A stretch of DNA of 64,000 bases from Pyxicephalus adspersus (Eukaryota > Chordata > Amphibia > Anura > Pyxicephalidae): positions 37,545,191 to 37,609,190 of the forward strand of contig NC_092859.1 of NCBI RefSeq assembly GCF_032062135.1. Direction: 5' to 3'. The translations under genes were made by a program, and so were the position numbers. This document shows, piece after piece, positions 1 through 10,870 of the stretch (the stretch's first letter is position 1; every line of letters begins with the position of its first letter). The notes under the pieces are model-generated. The model had not been told where the DNA came from. It made no database searches and saw only the letters and a list, made by a program, of their open reading frames with translations.

Positions 1-66
1 ATATATATTTATATATATATATATATATATAGACAGAGAGAGAGCGAGAGAGAGAGAGAGAGAGAT
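1..66. repeat. AT then AG dinucleotide microsatellite
   Basis: A run of about 15 AT units passes directly into a run of GA units with a few interruptions. It is a compound simple repeat cut by the window edge. Confidence 0.95.
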
Positions 67-2889
67 ACATATGCTATACATTACCATTTATTCTATTTAC
101 GGTCAAAATGTTCTTTTGTGGAGTTGGCAGATTCCATTTAAAATGCTTAATATTAGAATACAGCCTTAACTGAAACTTTTGCGTGAACATGCCTTCTTTC
201 ATTGATGTCCAGCTCCATTTTCGCTTTTGAAGGAAATAATTTATACAATGTATACACTTTTGGATTTGAAAATTACCTATAAGCCTACTGAAAGTGAATA
301 ACGTAGCCATAGAAATTCCATCTCCCTGGGGTGCTCCATAACCCCATTGCCTTATGTAAAAATTACTTGAGGTGAGATGTTCTTCCTTAATACCAATGAC
401 CCTCTTTAGAACACAGCCAGCATGCCTTTTGCTTTTTTATTACATTAAGGCCCTGCCATCGGTGCCTTGTGTGAGTCCAGTTGCTTGTAAATGTGGAATG
501 CAATAAAATGTCTACTCCATAAAATAAACTCTAATCTTTTTTATAGAACTAACAAGGTGTGAAGCATACAAGTAACACATATCAATCAGATAACAGGGAC
601 ATTATTTGGGATAATCTGCATTCCAGCAACGTTATCGTTAACATACTTATTTTAATAGTAACACACTATTATATTGTCAGTGGGCCCATATTTAAGAATG
701 TGTTCTAAATTTTGTAATGTGTTCCTTAAACCATAAATATAGCTTTCCCAGCTCTACATGCATTTTTGGCATATTTTCATTACTATGTTACAGATTAGTA
801 GATTCACCTTTTAGTGACCATGTGCAATTCACTGCAACAGCTTACTCTACCTAAAAAATAACTGTAGCGATAAATTGTTTTTTTGTCAATCAGATCTGAC
901 AGGCGAATGAGCACTGTGAACAATATGGCAAAAGCACTATATAATATAGTATGTGCTCCAATATGTGCTCAACCACTATAAGCAATATAAAAACCATGTC
1001 ATAAGTAAAGCAAGCAATTATATACATATTTTAGGCTTAGTAACATTTTTAATGCACATTAATAATTATCGTAATGCTGATAAAAAAATTGGGTAAACTA
1101 AAAATTACTAGGGGTGTTAAATAGGTAAATCATCAATGTTGAGTGAAATGTTATTTTGTTATAGTGTTTTAAGTGAAAAGCTTAAACTTTTTTAGTAAAT
1201 AAATACCAATGTTACGTTGTGGCTCTCACCCCCGGATCTGAACAGTGTTTATAAACACAAGGGCAGCAAGTCCATTGTTTTTAACTGCATTCTGTATTTA
1301 CAGGGCAAATGTAGTGGGGTAGAAGGACAGGGCATACTATTCTACACTATTCTATACTATTGATGTTTTGGTAGTGTGTTGCCTAATTGGTTAAATCAGA
1401 TGAATACATTTCAAGTGCATCAAAACAAAAGATGTGTAAAATCTTATTTAAATTTGTATGATTAGTAATCAGCCACAGCCTGAAATACAAAAAAACTTCC
1501 CACTGCCAGATGCAGAGTAAAATCAGTGATATTTTATTTGCGGAAGTCCAACATGCCCCCTGTGTCAAAGCCAGAGCTTTTCAATCAACAGGGAACATAA
1601 GCCTTACTATTATTACAAAGTAGAAGTGGTTGCATTAAAAAAGAAGTGCTTACATTCAACTTTAAAGCTAATCCCTGGGCAGACATCTAAATATAAAGAA
1701 TGTCATATAAAGGCAACAGTTTTACCTTTCAAAATATTTGGACTTTATGTTTTAATATGTTTTTGGTAAATGCCAGACTTTTGGTGCCCACATTTTGGAA
1801 GTTTATAAAAAAAACAGGCTTTTACCGACAAACCTGTCTTTTGAAAAGGAATATAGGATGGTCAGTGTTGATAAAGCTGCTGATGGTAATGGCGGTAAAC
1901 CTTTTTCAAGACTTTCCTGAAGCTGAAGTCCAGGCAAATATAAAAGACACAAATAATGCATATATATATATCCATTATTACAAAATTAAATGAATTTTTC
2001 AAAAGCAGTAGCTGACTTTGGATTGGCATTAGCAACTTGCAGTCTACAGAATGGGGGAAGGAGTATCAGCACAAAGTTTAATTGCACTTTCAATTAAAAA
2101 GCAGTTATCAAGTTTGCCCTTTGCCTTGATCTAAATTAACCCATCCACTATCCCCTCACAAATCTGTTCATTTTAAGATCTGATGATACAGTTAGGAATT
2201 GCAAGATGTAATTGTAATGTAATAAAACAGCATAACCACAGCCATTAGATTTCAAAAAGTATTCATCTGTGGAGGGTAAGGGTTGTTTAGTTTAAGTACA
2301 AAAAAGGGGTAAAGAAGATACGTGCACTTTAAAATTGGTTTGAATACTGCAGGTATGGTATACTAAAACAAATATTTAGACATGGGGATTTATTAGAATG
2401 CATGAATGTAAAAAGTGCTGATATTCTGTGGTAAAATATACTATACACAGTATTTTATGCTTTTTTCATATTGTTGTGTGTAAAATGAGAGGCCAACCAG
2501 AATATTCAACAGTATGAACATTTTGTACTTGTGTATCTGATAATACTTTTAGATGAATGATTTGTGGTTTTTTTATATTTGAAAAAAAAAAATTTGTCCA
2601 CAGACACACAAAGAGTGTCCAAAGGATTTCCAAAGGGAAAGAAATCTTCAGAATCTTCAAGAATTGACAGTCAAAAAAACTAATAAGGACAATAATTCCA
2701 CATTTCAGGCATTCAAGCACAATCTTCTATTTAATGATAAAGAGAAGGAATTGTGTCAATCAACTGAAAAAAAGAATTTATGTCTTTGTAAACAAAGTTG
2801 AAATGGGATAGGTTTAGGATTTTCTTATGTCCTGAGACAAGCTTGGATGTCATTAGGTAGACCTAGATAAAGAAGGCAAATCAAGAGTA
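67..2889. other. Non-coding flank, no feature recognised
   Basis: AT-rich sequence with only short chance reading frames and no recognisable protein. A small TA run lies near 1958-1972. I see no exon, RNA gene or clear transposon end here. Confidence 0.7.
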
Positions 2890-3370
2890 TAAAACCAAAG
2901 TCATACATGGGTGATCAATCCACCAAACAAGGAACAGAGGGAGTAGGCACAAGCAGAGTCGGGGTCACAGACAGAGGTCGGTCCAGGCTGCATGTAATCA
3001 ATGGGTCAGGGAACAGGCGATGATCAGCAACAGTATATCACACGAGAAACTCTCCAGCATAGATCAGTCCAGCTAAATGCTACAACAGGCCCTGGAGTCT
3101 GAGAGCAGATAGGTTATAAGGACCAAGCAGCCAACGGCAGCACGGGATTGATCAGGAATCATTCTGATAATCAGCTGCAGCACAGCTCCTAATCCCCTTC
3201 AGCGGTGCAGTCTCAGTGCAGGGGATGCGGAGAGGGAAAACACAGCTAAAGGGAAACAAGGATGCTGCAAGCTACAGATCACTAATTCCTAGAACCCCTC
3301 TGCTGCTGTAAGCGGAGCAAATTGGCCCGGTGCTTTACACCGCCCAGGATTGAAGGCCAGAAGAGCGTCT
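2890..3370 (-). repeat. LTR-like interspersed repeat, copy 1
   Basis: Read on the minus strand, this GC-richer block matches the plus strand of 8700-9375 over several hundred bases with many substitutions. Shared landmarks in the same order are a GCCTGGAC-GACC stretch, TGTCTGTGACCCC, a TTGTTT-GGTGGA-TGAT stretch and CTTGATTTG or CTGGATTTG. The base composition and CT-rich wording resemble LTRs or 5' regions of amphibian Gypsy-like elements, but the class is inferred. No coding remnant was seen. Confidence 0.6.
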
Positions 3371-3468
3371 CCTAAGAAGCATATTTTGCGTTCTTTCATT
3401 TAATAATGATATCATTAAAGCAGGCCTAAACTCAGACTTTACATTACACTTTACTTTACATAAAAAGG

Positions 3469-4427
3469 TAGACAACTCTTTTGTATATTAGAAGAGGGGG
3501 TAGGGTACCCTAGGGAACTGTAAAATAATGGTGATATAGTTGCCAAGTCTAAATATCATAATCTGTTAATGGAAGGAAAAGGAAAGGATTCCAGAAAGAG
3601 GCTTTTTAGACAACAAATGTAAAAAAAATTACTTATGCAAACATAATAATTGATTTGTTAACAAAACTCCACTACTTTTAGTAACATAACCAATGTGTGG
3701 TTCGTTTTTTGGTTATATGATCGCTTTTGACAATTCACCAATATTCTCTCTGTATTTCCAATGCATTTCGCCAATATGGCTTCCCGATGAATCCACAAGA
3801 TAAAATCAATAGTTTAATCCAGTTTGTGATATTTAGGATAGCTGGGAGATATGATGTGCATTGAGTATTTTGAGGGTATGGGTATAGTTAGGAAGATTGC
3901 TGAAGAGATTCAGCAATTAATCCTTAAATAGAGAGAAATAACAGGAACCAGTGGTATTATTCTAGTCTTGTAAATTAGAGTTAAAACGTTTTGTGGATAT
4001 CAGTGGATAGCTGATAGTCCAATATGATTTATACACTTTTTTTATATATATATCGTGGTATATAAGTATATAGGGTACCAAAGGTAAGAAGTCTGCAGTC
4101 AGCTTCCAAAGGGAGCCAGCTTTTAGAGCTCCCACTTATATCCGCAAAACTTACATCCAGCTATCCTAAATATCGCAAACTGGGTTACACTATTGATTTT
4201 ATCTTGTGGATTGATTAGTTCTACCACATAATATTAATCTGCTAAAACTTGGTCTCTGGGAGTCCCCTAAGAAAGCCATATTGGCGAAACACGTTGAGAA
4301 AAATGAACCACTCATTGGTTATACTTTATTGATACCTTATTGTACTAAAAGTAGTTTTGTTAGCGAATCAATAAATATATTTGCATAAGTAAAACTTTTT
4401 CACATCTCTAGACAACTCTTTTGTATA
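3469..4427. repeat. Interval bounded by a 19-bp direct repeat
   Basis: The 19-mer beginning TAGACAACTC and ending TTTGTATA occurs exactly at 3469-3487 and again at 4409-4427, in the same orientation. Its first eight bases also occur at 3607-3614, immediately left of the foldback element. The pattern looks like target-site duplication plus a local duplication. Which pair is the true insertion duplication is unclear. Confidence 0.7.
3615..4408. mobile_element. Foldback (large terminal inverted repeat) element
   Basis: The left arm (about 3615-3850) is the reverse complement of the right arm (about 4150-4408) with scattered differences. Both contain ACTTATGCAAA at the outside, then ACTACTTTTAGTA, a GCCAATATGGC core next to a TTTCG, and GATAAAATCAATAG and TATCCTAAATAT at the inside. 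The unique middle is about 300 bp. The octamer TAGACAAC lies directly on both sides (3607-3614 and 4409-4416), which suits an 8-bp hAT-type duplication, though the family is not certain. No transposase is encoded. Confidence 0.75.
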
Positions 4428-4439
4428 AAGTAAAAATCT

Positions 4440-4740
4440 GATTTAAGGGTACAAGACCCTTTTTTAAAAAATGTCATAAATCCCTGGAGGCTCTTGGCAG
4501 GGGCATGTGCTTCACTAAGAGATGCCAATGACACACATGCGCAGTGAGATCAGCTCTCTTTTTTTTCCCCTTTACAGCGGGCTACATAACCTGATCTCAC
4601 ACCTGTGCAGTTCGAGATAGGGTGACATAGCAAGAAGACCGAAGAAGAAGACAGAACAAAATAAAAATTCTAAAATGGCACGTGACCAAATCAAGGAAAG
4701 GTCCAGCGCCATTTTTTTTCCTCTAGTTCCGCTTAAAGTA
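4440..4740. repeat. Probable palindromic interspersed repeat
   Basis: A segment with internal inverted similarity: GCGCAGTGAGATCAG near 4540 pairs with CTGATCTCAC and CTGTGCAG near 4590-4610. It ends near TTCCGCTTAAAG, a motif of frog MITEs with TTAAAGYGGAA ends. The boundaries are approximate. Confidence 0.4.
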
Positions 4741-5700
4741 TCATGTCTGTACTTCTTAGTGGACAGGTGACTGCATCTGTAGAATTATTCTCCCCATCCT
4801 CCAAAAAATATATGTGTATCACAGAATTTAGGAAATAAGGGGGTTTTATTTATTATGGTAATATTAAGAACAGAAGCTTTTCCTATCAACCATTATCCGT
4901 TTTTGTTTAACTCTCCATATTTATACATGTATGGTATCATGGTGGTGCTTTGGGCATACTTTGTGGAAAAATGAAGTGAGGCTTGAGGCTACTTAAGCTA
5001 TGGTTTTGAAATTAATAGAGAACATGGCAGTGAAATACATTCCAAACAGGCTTGTGAAAGAAATTTATGCATTGGTTATGAAAAGGATAGATGATGTGTC
5101 AGTGAAATGAGATGAGAATAGGGTAATAAAATGAAGACAGGATTGGACAGTGAAATGAATTTAGCACTGAGCTATGAAATTATTTGAATACAGAACACTG
5201 AAAGAAAGGTTAGACTGGAAAAGAAAAGAGAAAAATAAGGGCGCTCTGAGATTTGCATTAAATAACTTACAGGGAATTTCTGTAGATTTGGACCCCTAAT
5301 AGAACACTAGAATCACTAAGCTACCTGGAGTAATGTACAAAACAAACTTGATTTACTAAAGGGCATTAGTCTGTTAATTTAGCACAATGAATTGGAAAAA
5401 ACAACAACAATGGAAATGTAAAAAAAATTATGGGATTAAATTTTTGGTTGCACATTTGTACACCAAGCTGTACCTGGTTCACTAAGTTCTATGAATTATT
5501 ACTTGCAAGGTGGTAATTTACTTTGGGGAGTGAACAGCCTATATTACTTCAGTAAATCAACCTAGATATTTACTCGGCTTATTCAGTATAAAGGTATACA
5601 AAAGTATAGACAAATTATGTTTCAAGTAAATGTCAAAATTACCCTTGAAGACCAACATTACCAAAAATACCAAAGAATAAAGCACCTTAATACAAACCTA
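4741..5700. other. Non-coding, no feature recognised
   Basis: AT-rich sequence without a convincing reading frame or repeat end. Confidence 0.65.
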
Positions 5701-5704
5701 TGCT

Positions 5705-5980
5705 TTGCCCATTAAGGGATCACCTATAGACGAGAACGATGCCGCTACTAAAATTCCCGGCATTACATGCATCTATAAAACAGTCTAATGCGGGGCCATG
5801 CATAGGCAGAGATGCTGCTGGTCTATAGGCGCGAGTGATGTCGGGAATTTTAGTTGCGGGGCTACTTCAATGCAGCTGCGGGCCAGCTGCAATTCATATT
5901 TAGGATTCCTTTGGGCGGCAAAAATAAAGGACGTTGCGGGCCAGATTTGTCCTACGGGCCAGAGTTTGACATCCCTAGTC
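5705..5980. mobile_element. Degenerate DNA transposon fragment with internal inverted repeat
   Basis: A stretch at 5725-5765 containing CTAAAATTCCCGGCAT is inverted near 5825-5865 as GATGTCGGGAATTTTAG. The right edge reads GGGCCAGAGTTTGACATCCCTAG, which resembles the AGTTTGACA-CCCT ends of hAT elements in other vertebrates (from memory). No coding capacity is visible. Confidence 0.45.
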
Positions 5981-8695
5981 TAGGCTATAATGAGGTGCCA
6001 AATGGGAAGTCATTTTTAGTTTTGTGTAAATTATAACTTATAACTTCTAATCTCGACACAAGACAATAGTGGATAATAAAAAAACATTAAATATTTGGTA
6101 GGCCCAGTTTTGCACATATGTCCTAAAAACAGCCTCAACGTGCTTCGCAGACCATAATATTTGTTTCTTCAGGAGCAACATAAGGCGTTTCAGACCTATG
6201 TCACCAATTATTGACATATTCAACTTTATCAGTGACTGTGCAATCATGTTCAGATACAACTAAATGTGGCTGTTAGTACAATAAATTCTAAATAAATAAA
6301 GGTTTATTTATTTATGTGACTTTATTTCCACTTTGGGCAAACAATGAAAAGGCCACCCAAATCTTTATTTTTTTTTTTTAAAGCAAAGAAATAACATTTA
6401 TAAATGATTTTCAGTGTAAAGAGGATTAGAAAGATAAACAGCGAAGAATCAAGATATTGTATACAGAAATCGAAAATAAGTAAATTCATGCTCAATTCTG
6501 CCATTGTTTGTGAAACCCTCCTAATAATCCTCAGATTAGGGAGAGATTTTTGCACTCAGACATTATTTTATCTATTTAATTTCAGTAATAAAGTCATAAA
6601 GTGGGTAGATTTCTTGACACAAAGCTGATATAATTTAGGAGGAACAAAACCTGTAATATGCCTGGCAATTTTCACAAAACTTTAAGCTCTCTGGAGATGA
6701 CAGCGGCATTCACTGTAAGTAAATTATCCCTCGTCATGCACACTTTGAACACTTGTGATACTGCAAAGCAAAGAGACTCAGTTCTTATTAAAATCAGGCT
6801 CCCTACTAGTGTTTGCTCATGCTGTTGCCAAATGGGCTCGGCTGAATGTAGAAAGATATCATAAAAGATGACAATTCAACAGATGGAGGCAGATGAAAGT
6901 TGTGTACGGAGGCACTCTGGGAATAAGAACAATGACAAGTTTATTTACACAGGAATTATGTGCGTATGTGTAGGGGAACACAGAGTTTTGTGTAAGTATC
7001 AGTAGACTGGATGCAGTACTGTGATAGTTACAGTATGCATTGGTCATGACTTTATGGATTCATGGTAAGGTTTACTGGGTCTGGGTGTCTAAATTCAATA
7101 TTTAGGTGTGGAGTGATAGAATGAAAGGTTGGATAAGAAAACAAGAATCGTGTTTTCTGATTAAACAATAATCAGGACTGATTGATAGTACAGGAGTTTG
7201 CAAGTTTCAAACAGGTAGAAACGTGAAAATAGTGAACTGTAAACTAGTTAACCAGTTTTCTAGAATGATCAGACAAAACATGATTTCAGCAGTTGGCAGG
7301 TATTATCCACAACAATAGAACTTACAAACCTCCCACTCTGCTTGACAATTCTATTTGCCTAAAAAATATACCTATTTACTTATATACAGGTATATTTTTC
7401 CATTTACACGTGCATGACAATAATTTATAAGTACGACACTTAAAGATATTTTTACCTTTGGGCAGGATCACTGTTTTCCCCTTAACAATCAAATCAAATA
7501 TTGAAACTGCTTTAAACAAACTAACGCAGGAGTCTAAGTCCAAGGTGCATGGAGATAGTAAAAGGCTGAAAGAAGCTGTGGTAGACCACCAGCACAGAGA
7601 TGTAAAGAAAGATGTAAAGATGTAATGAAAACAGTATATTTGTAAGAAAAAATAGGTTGCATGCTTTTGATTCACAGTGCTTTAGAAAACTAAATTTCAA
7701 ATCAAACCCTTGTTAATTTTTATTATCAACAGTGTCCAAAGCCTGGGTACCACAAAAGAGCCAGACAACATCACAAAAATACCTTTCACTAGTTCCAAAA
7801 AAAAAACCTTTACGGACCATGTATTTGTTGAGAGACCACAGTGTGCCATGTACATTATTCCAAGTTTTAAAGTTAGTATTCCACTATTTGTAACACCTTA
7901 CTACAAACTTTGCATTATAGAACTCTCTACTAGTATAGAGAAAAAAGGTAACACAATGCATGGCATAGTCAACAAGTGATGTATTAGACTCAATTATTAA
8001 ACATTGAGGCTATTCATTTAGCACTATTTAGCTTAGTGAATGTGTTCAAAATTAAGTTAACCCAATCACCATACACTAAGCTGATGGAATTATCCCATGT
8101 TGAGTTATGATTCACTTTACTAAGGAAACAGTCTAAATCCCATTAGTGAAACAATTGTAATTACTTTTAAAGATACAAGTCATACACTGCATTCCATATT
8201 TGTCAAAAACAAAAGACAGCAAACCAAAAATGCCTTTAAATACTAGATACAATTAGTGTATCCCAAGTTATTGAGAAAGTAAATAAAGGGAACTCAAGCA
8301 TGTCTGGGAAACTATTATTTCTGAATACAATGTTTGTACCAAACCTTCTTTCACAAGATGCACAGTGAGAAAAGGCTTGAAAGTAGGGCAGACAGCTGTT
8401 CCTTCACTAAAATCCTATTGGCAGCTATCCCTATCACTTAGTTATCTTCAGCAAACTGCAAATGTCTTCTTCAGAGTTTCCTCTCTACCTCCCATCACTG
8501 GCAATGTGCAAAATTGGATGAAAGGCTACACAAGCAATTTTTTCTGTAGAGTTCCTTTAAACAGTCAGTCTGCTTTGGTGAGTCAGTTAACAAGACATAA
8601 TAACAAGACATTTGACCTGTTTTAGGTGGGTTTGACTTTAATACGTAGTTAAAAACAGAGGCAGCATCTTAGGAGATACTTTTCCGGCTGGTGAT
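5981..8695. other. Non-coding, no feature recognised
   Basis: Only short ORFs without family resemblance occur here, and no clear repeat boundaries were seen. Confidence 0.65.
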
Positions 8696-8699
8696 CACA

Positions 8700-9375
8700 T
8701 AATGTGAGCCCCCACAGTATACCACACAGTTTTTTCTGTCCAGCAATGTCACTTGCAGCAAGGGGAACAAAGAAATATCAGCAGCCCCTGCTTCCCTTTA
8801 GCCTTGCAGCCTGATATGTACTTTCTCGGCATCCCCAGCACCATTCTGAGGCTTTGCACAGCTGAATGGAACTTTAAGAGCAGATTGGTTGTTGACTCAA
8901 TCCTGCTCTGCCATTGGCTGCTGGGCCTCTCTACTCCCAGTAACCAGTGCCAGTTGTAGTGTTAAATTGGGCTGACTTGCTGCTGGTGTGTAATTTTGTA
9001 AGATTTAGAGTTCCTCACCTTGCCTGAGTGTATGCTGCCTGGACTGACCTTTTGTCTGTGACCCCCAACTATTCTTTTGTCTTGCCCTTGTTTACCTCGT
9101 CTGGTGGACTGATTACCTGTGAATGACCTGGTTCTGTATTCTGGATTTGTCTCTGCTGTTATCATGGTACTACATTATCTTTTGGCTCCTGGTCCTCTGT
9201 CAGTCATTTGCCAGACACCATCTCTTGCGCACAGAAGTCCTGGGGGCAACAGTGTGCTGGGACTGCAGAACTAGCCTCCAGAGGCTGAGCGGGGGCATAC
9301 TATAGGCGAAAGTACAGTGTGGAATGGGGGACTGGTGTCTGGCAATTACTGTTGCTGGACCAGGGCCTTACACAG
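8700..9375 (+). repeat. LTR-like interspersed repeat, copy 2
   Basis: This is the plus-oriented partner of 2890-3370. The order of landmarks is the same: a CTGCTCTGCCATTGGCTGCT block, GTTGTAGTGTTAAATTGGGCTGAC, GCCTGGACTGACC, TGTCTGTGACCCC, then GGTGGACTGATTACC and CTGGATTTGTC. It is longer at the 3' side, running into a GCGGGGGCATACTATAGGCG block and ending near GACCAGGGCCTTACAC. The two copies have clearly diverged, so the insertion is old. The LTR assignment is inference. Confidence 0.6.
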
Positions 9376-10560
9376 CATCTTTCAAAATTCATTTGAAATT
9401 TTCTACATAGAATCATTTCATTAGCTGACACAGTTTAGATATATTTCATTTCAGAGTACATTACTCTGTTTGTTTCCCTTTGGCCAAATGCCAGCAGGAT
9501 CCGTGCTCCCCTAATTACTCACACAAATTTAAATGAGGAATAGGCCTGTGTGTTTCCAATGGATCTACACATACAATATAAAATTTATGGGAAGAGAGTG
9601 CACACTGTCAGTGGGATTAATACCTGTTTTGTAGACTGTGTCATTTTCATCATTTATTATTTAGAGAAATCTACCAAGTCGGCATGAAAAGAAAGATCTT
9701 AGTATCACAGTGTGAAAGAAATTCAGCAAATGTAATGAACTCAATTCATCAATTTAATTCAGACATAAAGGAGTCTCTTCATCTGCAAACCAAGATACAT
9801 TCATGGGAGATCCAATTTATTCTTCAGATACAGTATTTTCCAACATTTTGAAATGAAATGTATCACTGTAAGGGAACTGGGCCAAGCACATACAGCCATT
9901 TAAATCCCTCCATTCAAAACTGATCTCCATTGCGAGGGTGCCTGCCAGCAGGGGCCAAACATCAAAGTTCATTCACTGTGATTTTTCTGGATTCTTTTTC
10001 AATTTAAAATGAATTATCCTAATAATAATTTCTATTACATATATTATTGCCCAAATACCCTAAATAAAACATAGGCTGGTTTTGTTTCAATACCAGTACA
10101 ATATTTGTAAATCTATGGGTGTGGCTTTGTCTAAAGTAGTTAAAAGAAAATCAATTGAATTTTCTTGATCAGCCTTTTTGACAGACTCGCTAAGTCAGTT
10201 TCACTTGTTAAACAGATATCAGATCCTCTATGTTCATGCTGTACGAAATGAAGTGAAATGCACAATGGTATTACTATGTACTCTTGGTTTTAAATATGCA
10301 GTACAACACAATACAGTAAGATTCATGCAGCTATTTTTCCCTTAGGACTCAAAGCAGTTAAATAACTCCAGCAAGTGCTATTTATATCTAAACTCTTTCC
10401 TTAAACGTGTTCCCACTGGAATTTCGGAAGCACAAGAACCCACTGTGTTTGAAAACAGTTATTGTCATTGGGTCCACATGACTTTACTAGTCAGTCAGAT
10501 GCAAAAGAGTTAAAAAATCAACTCTAGTATTATTGTGTGGGTCTCAATATAGGAAAATAT
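9376..10560. other. Non-coding, possible conserved non-coding element
   Basis: There is no gene. The 9450-9990 part lacks repeat features and has a balanced composition with TAATTA-type homeodomain-like sites (for example CCCTAATTACTC near 9510). This is what distal regulatory sequence often looks like. Conservation cannot be judged from one sequence. Confidence 0.3.
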
Positions 10561-10564
10561 AAAG

Positions 10565-10870
10565 AACCTGATCAGAGGCTGGCAAAGTAACAGGCAAGCA
10601 GTGACAACATGCTGGCTGGTGCAGTTCAGGAACACGAGAGATTAGAGACACGTCATGAAACAGGCGGATGTCAGCAATATGTTGGCAAGGGCAGTAACGT
10701 ACAGTAGACAAAGCAGGTCCTGGAACAAGCTATCAACAAGTAAACCAGTCCATACAAAAGTTAACAGGAGGGTGATCCAAAGGACAAATTCAGGGTGCAG
10801 TCTGAGTTGCCACAAGTGATTCATGAACACAGGCCGAGTCAGGTGCATATAGGGAAGAACACCAGTTACA
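10565..10870 (-). repeat. LTR-like repeat, distinct family
   Basis: On the minus strand the block is rich in CCTG, GACT and CTTGTT words, in the style of the 2890-3370 repeat but without alignable identity to it. It is probably another amphibian retroelement fragment, with uncertain ends. Confidence 0.35.
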
